8,289 bases of DNA from an uncultured Desulfobacterales bacterium (GCA_945787595.1 CALZJV010000511.1:1-8289), one strand, 5' to 3'. Counted from the first letter of the stretch, positions 1 to 5,994 are shown. The notes: generated by a model not told the origin, from the sequence alone. Numbers and translations: made by a program.

Positions 1-531
1 TTGCTCAAATTGGGTGATAATATTACCACCGACCACATCTGCCCTGCCGGAGCGCTCTACCTGCCGATTCGGTCGAACATTCCGGAGATCTCAAAGCATG
101 CTTTTAAGGTTGTAGATGACACGTTTGCAGAACGAGCTCATAAAGAAGATGGTGGTATTGTTGTTGGTGGTGTCAACTATGCTCAGGGATCCAGCAGAGA
201 GCAGGCTGCAATGGTTCCCAGATATCTCGGGGTCAAGGCTGTTATCGCTAAGGGCTTTGCTCGTTTGCATTTGGCCAATATGGTCAACTGGGGGCTTTTG
301 CCGTTGATATTTGTAGCTGAAAGCGACTATGAAAAAATCGATCAGGGAGACCGATTGTTGTTTGACACAACGGAATTAATAGAAGGAAAACAATACGTCG
401 TTAAAAACGAAACCAAAAATGTTGAATTTCCGGTTACTTCACCCTTATGCCAGACAGAACTTATTGCGGTAAAAGCGGGCGGGGTTGTGAATCAGTTAAA
501 AAATCAGAACTATAACCCCAAAAAAAGGTAA
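1..531 (+). CDS. Aconitase-family hydro-lyase, C-terminal swivel domain (5' end off window)
   Basis: The 176 codons visible here form the C-terminal swivel domain of an aconitase/isopropylmalate dehydratase superfamily enzyme, which hydrates and dehydrates tricarboxylic or related acids in the cytoplasm. Visible hallmarks are GDNITTDHICPAG near residues 5-17, a GG.NYAQGSSREQAA block around 56-70 (family form NYGQGSSREHAA, where the Ser-Arg contacts substrate carboxylates), and the LGVKAVIAKGFARLH..N segment at about 76-93. The spacing most resembles the roughly 650-residue Aquifex-type aconitases found in deltaproteobacteria. The [4Fe-4S] domains lie upstream of the window, so the TTG at position 1 is almost certainly an internal Leu codon and not a start. 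Two conserved positions differ (Gly to Ala in NYAQ, His to Gln in SREQ), so the substrate may not be citrate. The next gene follows after 54 bp and probably shares its transcript. Confidence 0.9.
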   Translation: MLKLGDNITTDHICPAGALYLPIRSNIPEISKHAFKVVDDTFAERAHKEDGGIVVGGVNYAQGSSREQAAMVPRYLGVKAVIAKGFARLHLANMVNWGLLPLIFVAESDYEKIDQGDRLLFDTTELIEGKQYVVKNETKNVEFPVTSPLCQTELIAVKAGGVVNQLKNQNYNPKKR

Positions 532-585
532 TATCGACGACCTTTGTTTTGGTTATAGAATCGTAAAAAAAAAGGGCCGATAAAA

Positions 586-1384
586 ATGAAAAAGTTAAAA
601 AATGAAATGATTCAAATCTTAAAGGGCTTGAGGGAAACCCACGGCATCACGGCCATCAAGGCCTCGTTTGAAACAGAGGATATTCAACTGTTTGAACTGT
701 TAAGAATCGTTGAGCTGGCCTCGGCTACCGAGGTCGGCATTGTGGTGAAGCTGGGCGGCAGTGAAGCACTGACGGATATCCGGCTGGCCAAGATGCTCGG
801 CGCCGCGGCCATATTAGGCCCCATGATCGAGTCAAAATTCGCCCATATTAGGCCCCATGATCGAGTCAAAATTCGCGCTGGAAAAGTATCTGGAGTTGTG
901 CGGGCGGACGTTCACTGCCGATGAGGATGTCAAATACCTGATTAATATTGAAACAGACGCGGGGTGTCGCCGAATTGAAGAAATCACCTCGGCCCATAAT
1001 GTCGATATGCTGGATACCGTGGTGCTGGGCCGCACGGATTTGTCTAATTCGATCAACCTAAACGATGTCAACGCACCGGAAATACTGGCGCTGGCACAGG
1101 AACTTTTTACCAAATTAAAACAGCGGTCGATTCGATGCCTGGTTGGGGGCGGCATCACAGCCAAAACGGTGCCTTTTTTACAACAGCTGAACGGGCTGGT
1201 GGACGGTTTTGAGACTCTGAAGGTTGTTTTCGGAGATTACAATAAAGCAAAACATAATCTAGCTGAAGGGATCCAATTGGCCCTTGAATACGAATTAAAA
1301 TGGTATCAGCTCAAGCGGCAGTATTATGAAGAAAGATTTCAGGAGGACGCCAAAAAAATAGATCGTTTCTCTTCTATGGTTTAG
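586..1384 (+). pseudogene. HpcH/HpaI (citrate-lyase-beta-like) aldolase, frame broken by 34-bp duplication
   Basis: This encodes a class II aldolase/lyase of the HpcH/HpaI-CitE superfamily, which makes or breaks C-C bonds next to pyruvate or acyl carboxylates. Frame 1 runs from ATG 586 to a stop ending at 924; the rest lies in frame 2 and ends at TAG 1384. Deleting one copy of the exact tandem repeat at 809-876 joins the two into one 254-residue protein. In that protein the metal ligands are expected at E111 (INIETDAG) and D140 (GRTDLSNS, matching the family GPADLS motif), and GPMIES (78-83) matches the family VPMVE strand. The position of the usual catalytic Arg appears to be Lys55 (VVKLGG). 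The C-terminus (about 225-250) is charged and helical. A weak AAGGG lies just upstream of the start. It follows the aconitase-like gene by 54 bp, consistent with a shared carboxylic-acid pathway. As read it is non-functional; an assembly error is equally possible. Confidence 0.85.
809..876 (+). repeat. Exact 34-bp tandem duplication inside the aldolase gene
   Basis: Bases 809-842 are repeated without a mismatch at 843-876, directly abutting. Identity stops at both edges (808 G versus 842 C; 843 C versus 877 G). The unit covers the codons for the ILGPMIESKF region. Because 34 is not a multiple of three, it shifts the frame by one, which explains why the gene is split. The lack of divergence points to a very recent slippage event or an assembly artefact. 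Confidence 0.97.
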
Positions 1385-1402
1385 GGCCCTTAGTCCGTTT
1401 TT

Positions 1403-1422
1403 TCTGACAACATGTTGTCAGA
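1403..1422. promoter_or_regulatory. Perfect 20-bp palindrome, candidate operator
   Basis: The ten bases TCTGACAACA are followed immediately by their exact reverse complement. The site sits 18 bp after the aldolase stop and about 180 bp before the racemase/dehydratase start. No T-run follows on either strand, so it is not a standard terminator. Dyads with TGACA/TTGTC arms fit a dimeric helix-turn-helix repressor of the GntR class, but no regulator gene is present in the window, so the assignment is an inference. Confidence 0.45.
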
Positions 1423-1428
1423 GAATTG

Positions 1429-1500
1429 AGGTGTCAGGTGTCGGGTGTCAGGGAAAGGAGATGTTAGATGCTGAACCCTGACACCTGACACCTGAAACCT
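1429..1500. repeat. Long hairpin built of GGTGTCA heptamers
   Basis: The left arm (1429-1453) contains three head-to-tail heptamers, GGTGTCA, GGTGTCG and GGTGTCA, then GGG. The right arm (1476-1500) is its near-perfect reverse complement, CCC followed by TGACACC, TGACACC and TGAAACC. Over 25 positions only two differ, one of which would be a G-U pair in RNA. The loop is 22 nt. No T-run follows, so a classic terminator is unlikely. It resembles a dispersed palindromic intergenic repeat (REP-like), but its copy number cannot be seen here. Confidence 0.85.
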
Positions 1501-1542
1501 TATAAATTATCGCCGTGCTTGCTGCCCTTCAGGGGCCACTTT

Positions 1543-1562
1543 TTCCGAGCGTGGTCTCGGAA
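1543..1562. other. Short hairpin upstream of racemase/dehydratase gene
   Basis: TTCCGAG at 1543-1549 pairs perfectly with CTCGGAA at 1556-1562 around a 6-nt loop, ending 27 bp before the ribosome-binding site of the next gene. There is no following T-run. It could be an operator or a leader structure; its function is unknown. Confidence 0.35.
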
Positions 1563-1601
1563 CAAGCTTAGTTTCTAAGGATACCGAGAAAGGAGATAGA
1601 A

Positions 1602-2762
1602 ATGAGGATTAAAGAAGTTGAGGCCCTAAACCTTGTCGTCCCCACTAAAGTAGACAAAAAACCCATCAGCTTGGCCTACGATGAGCATCTAACAAAAATC
1701 GTCTTCGATAGTTACAAATCCACCCTCGTAAAGATCACCACCGATGAGGGGGTAACCGGGGTGGGAGAGTGCTTGGCGAAGCTCACCCCGAGGGCTATCA
1801 GCGCCATCGTTGAGGACGCCTTTAGGCCCATCCTCATCGGGCAAGATCCTCTCGATGTGGAGCCCATTTGGGAGATGATGTACGCCACGATGAGGCATAG
1901 GGGTCACTCAAAGGGTTTCATGATCGAGGCGATGAGCGGTGTTGAGATCGCCCTTTTTGACCTCATCGGAAAGACATTCAAGCTTCCCGTACACAAACTT
2001 TTGGGAGGCTGCTATAGGAATCGCCTCGATGCCTACGCTTCCTCCTTGAGGCTCAGAGACACAGAAACCATCGTGAAGGAGGCCGTTGGTTACGTGGAGC
2101 AGGGCTTTAGCGCCATAAAAATGAAGGTGGGCCGCGGTGTGGCGCAAGACATCAGGAACGTCAAGGCGATAAGAGATGTGATCGGATATGACATCCAGTT
2201 GACGGTCGACGCCAACTGCGCCTACAACCTAGCGACGGCCATTAAAATGGGCAGGGCCTTAGAGAAATACGATGTTTATTGGTTCGAGGAGCCCATCCCC
2301 CCGGAAGACATAGATGGTTATGTCAAGTTATCCAACTCTTTAGACATCCCCATCGCCGCCGGGGAGACCGAATTCACCAGGTATGGCTTCAGGGACCTGA
2401 TAGCCAAGCGGGCTGTGGACATCGTTCAGCCGGACATCTGCCGGGCCGGTGGATTTCTTGAGTGTAAGAAAATAGCCGCCATGGCAAGCGCCTACAACAT
2501 CCCCTACGCGCCCCACACGGGAGGTGAGTCAGCCGTGGGCATCGCCGCTTCCATCCAGCTAGCGGCTGCCATCCCCAATTTTCTCACCTATGAGTACATG
2601 CGGAGCGACTGGTCTGAGACACATCCGAATCCCCTGAGGGAGAGCTTAACCTTAGAGCCTGTGGAGAGGTTTGCCGATGGGACCATAGAAGTTCCGGATA
2701 AACCGGGGCTTGGAATAGAATTGAACGAAGAGATCGTGTCGAAATATCAGATAAATTGTTAG
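1602..2762 (+). CDS. Mandelate racemase/muconate lactonizing enzyme family protein (enolase superfamily)
   Basis: This 386-residue cytoplasmic enzyme is a full-length member of the enolase superfamily, which removes a proton alpha to a carboxylate using Mg2+ and then racemises, dehydrates or cycloisomerises the substrate. The N-terminal capping domain carries TGVGE (52-56). The barrel has the base motif K173-M-K175, metal ligands at D203 (VDAN), in WFEEP (227-231) and at E255 (AAGETE), and the D278/H305 dyad (QPD...GG; YAPHTG), 27 residues apart as in mandelate racemase. Both KxK and Asp-His bases are therefore present, favouring the mandelate racemase subgroup (acid-sugar dehydratase or 2-hydroxyacid racemase/epimerase). 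The exact substrate cannot be read from the sequence. The start is set by AAAGGAG at 1589-1595, 6 nt before ATG. Of 20 Arg codons, 13 are AGG and 2 AGA, against 2 AGG of 13 in the binding-protein gene at 4824, suggesting a different origin. Repeat hairpins flank it on both sides. Confidence 0.93.
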   Translation: MRIKEVEALNLVVPTKVDKKPISLAYDEHLTKIVFDSYKSTLVKITTDEGVTGVGECLAKLTPRAISAIVEDAFRPILIGQDPLDVEPIWEMMYATMRHRGHSKGFMIEAMSGVEIALFDLIGKTFKLPVHKLLGGCYRNRLDAYASSLRLRDTETIVKEAVGYVEQGFSAIKMKVGRGVAQDIRNVKAIRDVIGYDIQLTVDANCAYNLATAIKMGRALEKYDVYWFEEPIPPEDIDGYVKLSNSLDIPIAAGETEFTRYGFRDLIAKRAVDIVQPDICRAGGFLECKKIAAMASAYNIPYAPHTGGESAVGIAASIQLAAAIPNFLTYEYMRSDWSETHPNPLRESLTLEPVERFADGTIEVPDKPGLGIELNEEIVSKYQINC

Positions 2763-2814
2763 AAGGTGTTTCAAAATTGCATCCAAGTTTCTTCGTAATG
2801 CTCACATTGAAACA

Positions 2815-2907
2815 GGTTACCAGTTAAGCCCGTTGGCCCGTTTGCCAGTTCAAATCGGAAGAATCCCTTTTCAACGGGCTAACCGGTAACCGGTGAACCG
2901 GCCAACC
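2815..2907. repeat. Inverted repeat made of GGTTACC-like 7-9 nt units between convergent genes
   Basis: The left side reads as units GGTTACC, AGTTAAGCC, CGTTGGCC and CGTTTGCC. The right side, read on the minus strand, is GGTTGGCC, GGTTCACC, GGTTACC and GGTTAGCC. The best-paired arms are 2815-2835 and 2872-2891, with one mismatch and one bulged A. It occupies the gap between the convergent racemase/dehydratase gene and the M29-type gene. It could fold in either transcript, but no T-run follows, so a terminator role is uncertain. In layout it parallels the heptamer hairpin at 1429-1500. Confidence 0.7.
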
Positions 2908-2929
2908 TAACTACGCCTTGATGCATACC

Positions 2930-3943
2930 CTAATCACTCGAGATTAGAAATGTAATCCCGCCTTGCGGTGCCCTACAATTTTTTATAAAACCAGTTTGCC
3001 CTTTTGTACCAAGATTCTTGTCTGCCATAACGGTCGGTTGTATCATCAGCCCATCAAGGTGAATACTGCTTCGGACTACCCCGCCTAAGGATTCATTGTC
3101 TCCGATTGCGAAATGAACGGTTCCGGCAAGCTTTTTGTCTTCTGCCAGATTTCCGATCAATCGTGCATTGGGGTTTGTCCCGATGGCAAATTCCGCTATG
3201 TTACGCGCTGTAGCATCTCTTTCGAATATTTTCTCTATGAATTGAACATCTTCATTTCCGCCGGAGACCGAGACGGCTTCTCCGTTCTTAACCTCGAGCT
3301 TCAAGGGCTGGCTCAGCTTTCCGATGCCGTCCAGGGAATAATCAAATACCAATGTTCCGTTCATGGTTCCTTCTACCGGGCAGGTCGGTGCTTCGCCGGG
3401 CGGCAGAGTGGCAAACCCGTAATCTGCATGGAAAAAACCGTCGAGAGAAAAGGCATTGCGCCCGGCGACACTGAATGTGACATCCGTGCCCTCGTCCGAT
3501 TTGACCGTGATTTCATCCGCACCGGCCAGGGCTTCAGCATAGGCTTCCGTGCTTGCCCTTAATTTTTGAAAGTCGACGGTCATAGCGCCTTTTATCATCA
3601 TATCTTCTGTGACACCCCGCAGTATAATCACTTTGGCACCGGCAGCAAAGGCTTCGAGCCTGGCGCGCGTATGGGTGATGGCATGGGTCGTTGGCGCAAA
3701 GACGATGTCGGCAGCTTTCATTGCGGCTGCAATTGTTGCCGGCGGTTCACTGCCATGTTCGCCTGTCAGCGGTAAAATGGCGATGACTGTTTCGGCGCCC
3801 AGACCCCGGCAGGTCATGGAGAAGGCTTTGCCTACCCTCAGCTTTTCAGCATCCGTAACCACAAGCACCTTATCTTCCTTTTTAACCTGTATTACTTCTC
3901 TGGCCAGTTTTTCCGCAGATGCGATCAATTCGAGATCATGCAT
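2930..3943 (-). CDS. M29 aminopeptidase-fold metalloenzyme (COG2309 type)
   Basis: The 337-residue protein starts at ATG 3943 and ends with TAG at 2932-2930. It has the M29 (AmpS/aminopeptidase T) ligand pattern: E191 in CPVEGTMNG preceded by PPGE (181-184), E251 in RNIAEFAIGTNPNA, H277 in VHFAIGDN, and H295/D297 in SSIHLDGLM. These would bind a two-metal centre in the cytoplasm. Family members of this shorter form (typical M29 enzymes are about 400 residues) include peptidases and the distantly related NicX-type dihydroxypyridine ring-cleaving dioxygenases, so a ring-cleaving or other non-peptidase role is possible. An in-frame ATG 75 bp upstream (4018) would add 25 residues lacking family features. 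I prefer 3943 because of the ideal AGGAGGAA 7 nt before it. It is convergent with the racemase/dehydratase gene and divergent from the ABC transporter operon; no signal peptide is seen. Confidence 0.85.
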   Translation of the reverse strand: MHDLELIASAEKLAREVIQVKKEDKVLVVTDAEKLRVGKAFSMTCRGLGAETVIAILPLTGEHGSEPPATIAAAMKAADIVFAPTTHAITHTRARLEAFAAGAKVIILRGVTEDMMIKGAMTVDFQKLRASTEAYAEALAGADEITVKSDEGTDVTFSVAGRNAFSLDGFFHADYGFATLPPGEAPTCPVEGTMNGTLVFDYSLDGIGKLSQPLKLEVKNGEAVSVSGGNEDVQFIEKIFERDATARNIAEFAIGTNPNARLIGNLAEDKKLAGTVHFAIGDNESLGGVVRSSIHLDGLMIQPTVMADKNLGTKGQTGFIKNCRAPQGGITFLISSD

Positions 3944-3950
3944 GTAAGAT

Positions 3951-3958
3951 TTCCTCCT
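3951..3958 (-). promoter_or_regulatory. Ribosome-binding site fixing the M29-type start
   Basis: On the minus strand this is AGGAGGAA, 7 nt before ATG 3943. It decides the start in favour of the shorter 337-residue product over the upstream in-frame ATG at 4018, which I do not see preceded by a comparable site. Confidence 0.8.
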
Positions 3959-4033
3959 GAAGTCATTTTTTGAAACGATATGGGTTTTGGTATTCTTCTT
4001 GAAACCACTGCTAAACATTCATTTAAAATGGTC

Positions 4034-4062
4034 ATTAATTATTCGTCCATAATTTACATCAA
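4034..4062 (-). promoter_or_regulatory. Weak sigma-70-like promoter candidate for the M29-type gene
   Basis: On the minus strand TTGATG (4062-4057) is separated by 17 nt from ATTAAT (4039-4034), matching four of six consensus bases in each box. It would give a leader of about 80 nt before the preferred start. The region is AT-rich, so chance matches are expected. Confidence 0.3.
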
Positions 4063-4150
4063 GTCGAAACGAACACAATAAAAAAATGATAAACAAGTAA
4101 AATTGATTGGGTTCGCATCCAACTTTGTGGCAAACGCCCATACCCTGCAG

Positions 4151-4192
4151 TTGTTAATTTCTATTAACAAAATGTTCATAGAATATGAACAT
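4151..4192. promoter_or_regulatory. Two adjacent perfect inverted repeats, candidate regulator sites
   Basis: TTGTTAAT (4151-4158) and its exact reverse complement ATTAACAA (4163-4170) flank a 4-nt spacer. One base later ATGTTCAT (4172-4179) and ATGAACAT (4185-4192) flank a 5-nt spacer. Two back-to-back 8-bp dyads of near-identical geometry suggest paired binding sites for dimeric transcription factors. They lie about 210-250 bp upstream of the M29-type start and over 600 bp upstream of the transporter start. Confidence 0.5.
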
Positions 4193-4283
4193 AACGTCTA
4201 CTGTGTTCAGCATGATTCTTTTAAAGATCATGACCATAAGGGCGGTTTTTAAAAACGAGATTTTCTAAATATCATATAACTTA

Positions 4284-4298
4284 TTGTTAATGTAACAA
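4284..4298. promoter_or_regulatory. TTGTTA-TAACAA inverted repeat
   Basis: TTGTTA (4284-4289) and TAACAA (4293-4298) are exact reverse complements around a 3-nt spacer. The half-site is the same as in the dyad at 4151-4170, which makes a shared regulator more likely than for either site alone. Confidence 0.4.
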
Positions 4299-4503
4299 AT
4301 ATCAACTTAAAAGTGGCCATGAAAATTGTAAATCTGTATGTTATCCCTGATGGCATGATTTTTGAAAACAAATTTCCACAGATATCATAATTAAGAAAAT
4401 TTCCTAGGCGAATTTGACGAGTTCGGTAGGAGAATTTTGCGAAACTATCATGGATCCACCCACCGTCAAGACATCGGCTACCGTCTAATTAAATAAAAAT
4501 ATT

Positions 4504-4529
4504 AATGTTTTAAACAATGTTTTAAACAA
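4504..4529. repeat. Tandem 12-bp direct repeat containing GTTTTAAAC
   Basis: AATGTTTTAAAC occurs at 4504-4515 and again at 4516-4527, followed by AA. Each copy contains the odd-centred palindrome GTTTTAAAC. The repeat lies about 30 bp upstream of the TTGACA box. It could be an upstream activator site or simply slippage in AT-rich DNA. Confidence 0.55.
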
Positions 4530-4557
4530 GGCCCAAAAATCATCCTAAAAACTCTTA

Positions 4558-4586
4558 TTGACAATAAATGGTCAGTACAATAGGTT
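4558..4586 (+). promoter_or_regulatory. Candidate promoter for the ABC transporter operon
   Basis: A perfect -35 box TTGACA (4558-4563) is followed at 17 bp by TAGGTT (4581-4586), a poor -10 box with three of six matches. If used, the leader would be about 230 nt. A weak -10 next to a repeat-rich GGTC region fits a regulated promoter, but this is an inference. Confidence 0.35.
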
Positions 4587-4609
4587 AGATTGGTCTGACC
4601 GGTCTGTTC
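4569..4609. promoter_or_regulatory. GGTC-repeat operator candidate, FadR/GntR-like
   Basis: TGGTCTGACC at 4591-4600 closely matches the TGGTC-N-GACC core of FadR-type GntR operators; the 17-bp dyad 4588-4604 is symmetric at 6 of 8 pairs. A related TGGTCAG lies at 4569-4575, 22 bp (about two helical turns) upstream. GGTCTGACC is followed immediately by GGTCTGTTC (4601-4609). The cluster overlaps and follows the weak -10 box, where a repressor would act. No GntR gene is in the window. Confidence 0.45.
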
Positions 4610-4823
4610 AATTTTCGAATTTTTTACCAAAATTTAAACTCTTTTACTGTACTATTAGAGTGTCAATTTCTAGCTCATTGCCTGTATTGATCTAATGATT
4701 TAAAGAGCACGGCGCCTAACACGGCAAACGGTTTAAGCTTGGATTATGGGTCCCGGTTATGCATGGCTGCCATATGCTTTCCGGAATAGGATATTAATTT
4801 TTCAGCAATAAAGGAGGGCGTTT

Positions 4824-5975
4824 ATGAAAGCAAAGGAATATTTTAACAGCATGACCCGGCGTGACTTCATTAAAGCCACCGGTGTGGTCGGTGGTGCAGC
4901 TATGCTGGGTATTAATCCGCTCGACGCATTAATCGCAGAGGCATCTGTTGAACCGATGAGCAGTGCCACTATGGAGGAACAGGAAAAGCTTTACGCGGCT
5001 GCCAAGAAAGAAGGCAAGGTTACCCTGTATCAATCTTCGTCCACTCAAGCCGGTAGTACACTGATCAAGGCTTTTAACGAAAAATATCCCGGTGTCAAAG
5101 CGAGTGTATATCGAGGCGGGAGTGTGAAATGTCATACCAAACTGGATACCGAATGGCGTGCAGGAAAAACCATCTGTGACGTATTCCATACCTCTCTTTA
5201 TGGTGCCTTTTTGACCATGAGGGATGAAGGCCGCTTTATGAAGTACAATTCACCCGAGGCCAAAAATTACCGCGAGGACTGGACGGATCCGGAGTATATG
5301 ACACCTGTTCGTTTTACGACCATGGCCATCGCATGGAATTATGATATTGTATCGGACTCGGAAGCACCCCAGACCTATGCCGACGGCGCGAAAATGGCTA
5401 CGCAGGAAAAATGGTTCGGCAAGATCGCAATCGGCGATCCCAACGGCAGTGCCAACGCGATGACCTGGGCCTATTCACTGCCCATACAATATGGGGATGT
5501 TGCCTGGGATTGGTTTCGTGCGTGGGGTGAAGCGGATGCCGGTACCTTTACCAGTCATGGCGGAATGGATAAAGAGATGATGGCCGGTAAATATCCGTTG
5601 TCCATGGAACAGCTCGACTACCGTATCAATAAAAACATCGAGAAAAAGACACCGGTAAAGGCAGTCTGGCCCAAGGGCGGTGTTCCGGTTGGACCGGGAC
5701 CGGCGGCGATCATTAAAGATGCCCCCAACCCCAATGCGGCCAAACTGTTTTATAATTACTTCCTTTCGTCCGAGGGCTGCCAGGCGTTCCAAAAGGGCGG
5801 ATTCAGTAATACCGGCCGCAAAACCGGTCTTATCAAATGGAAACATATGCCCGGGTATGACGATCTGAACATCATCAAGATTGATTACGCCCAGATGGAT
5901 AAGGATCGAACAGACCTGTTGAACAAGTTTGAAAAAGTGTTTGGCGCGGCCAAGAAGAAAGCCAGGGCCAAATAA
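4824..5975 (+). CDS. ABC transporter periplasmic binding protein, family 1, Tat-exported
   Basis: The 383-residue protein captures substrate in the periplasm for the importer encoded downstream. The N-terminus is a twin-arginine signal: MTRRDFIKATG (10-20) followed by a Gly/Ala-rich stretch to about residue 30, implying export after folding. Mature-domain hallmarks of the Fbp/Afu/PotD-like family are AAKKEGKVTLYQS (59-71), AFNEKYPG (83-90), a GDPNGS segment (204-209) and the closing WPKGGVPV...AIIKDAPNPNAAKLFYNYFLSSEG block (282-318). Where iron-binding FbpA proteins have two adjacent tyrosines, the aligned region here appears to read MEQLDYRINK (261-270), so ferric iron is not assured. Translation starts at ATG 4824 with AAGGAGGG 5 nt upstream; Met10 is a possible internal alternative but has no comparable site. 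A terminator-like hairpin follows, separating it from the permease gene by 116 bp. Confidence 0.92.
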   Translation: MKAKEYFNSMTRRDFIKATGVVGGAAMLGINPLDALIAEASVEPMSSATMEEQEKLYAAAKKEGKVTLYQSSSTQAGSTLIKAFNEKYPGVKASVYRGGSVKCHTKLDTEWRAGKTICDVFHTSLYGAFLTMRDEGRFMKYNSPEAKNYREDWTDPEYMTPVRFTTMAIAWNYDIVSDSEAPQTYADGAKMATQEKWFGKIAIGDPNGSANAMTWAYSLPIQYGDVAWDWFRAWGEADAGTFTSHGGMDKEMMAGKYPLSMEQLDYRINKNIEKKTPVKAVWPKGGVPVGPGPAAIIKDAPNPNAAKLFYNYFLSSEGCQAFQKGGFSNTGRKTGLIKWKHMPGYDDLNIIKIDYAQMDKDRTDLLNKFEKVFGAAKKKARAK

Positions 5976-5994
5976 TCATTGCGGGTAAACCCCT

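Larger units (their letters stand above)
4019..4810. other. AT-rich divergent intergenic region without a supported gene
   Basis: Roughly 790 bases separate the minus-strand M29-type gene from the plus-strand transporter operon. I see no credible coding region: the open frames are short, lack ribosome-binding sites and show no recognisable protein motif. The composition is clearly more AT-rich than the flanking genes. It holds at least three perfect inverted repeats, a 12-bp tandem repeat and a TTGACA box with an adjoining GGTC-rich operator candidate, each listed separately. A small RNA cannot be excluded but nothing specific supports one. Confidence 0.7.

Noticed and set aside
1383..1402. 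AGGGCCCT palindrome followed by a T-run after the aldolase stop, as a terminator
   Set aside because: The 8-bp palindrome has no loop and the T-run is several bases away, so it cannot form a standard terminator hairpin.
1454..1492. AAAGGAG followed by ATG at 1468 with a tiny open frame inside the hairpin loop
   Set aside because: It encodes only six residues and is composed mostly of the repeat arm; a chance match in a repeat is more likely than a leader peptide.
3113..3947. Plus-strand open frames of up to 149 residues opposite the M29-type gene
   Set aside because: They are antisense shadows of a gene with clear family motifs and have no similarity features of their own.
3944..4018. Upstream ATG at 4018 as the start of the M29-type gene
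   Set aside because: The extra 25 residues are basic and not family-like, whereas ATG 3943 has an ideal AGGAGGAA at 7-nt spacing.
4320..4391. Short plus-strand open frame (about 23 residues) in the AT-rich gap
   Set aside because: No ribosome-binding site, no recognisable motif and no codon pattern supporting coding.
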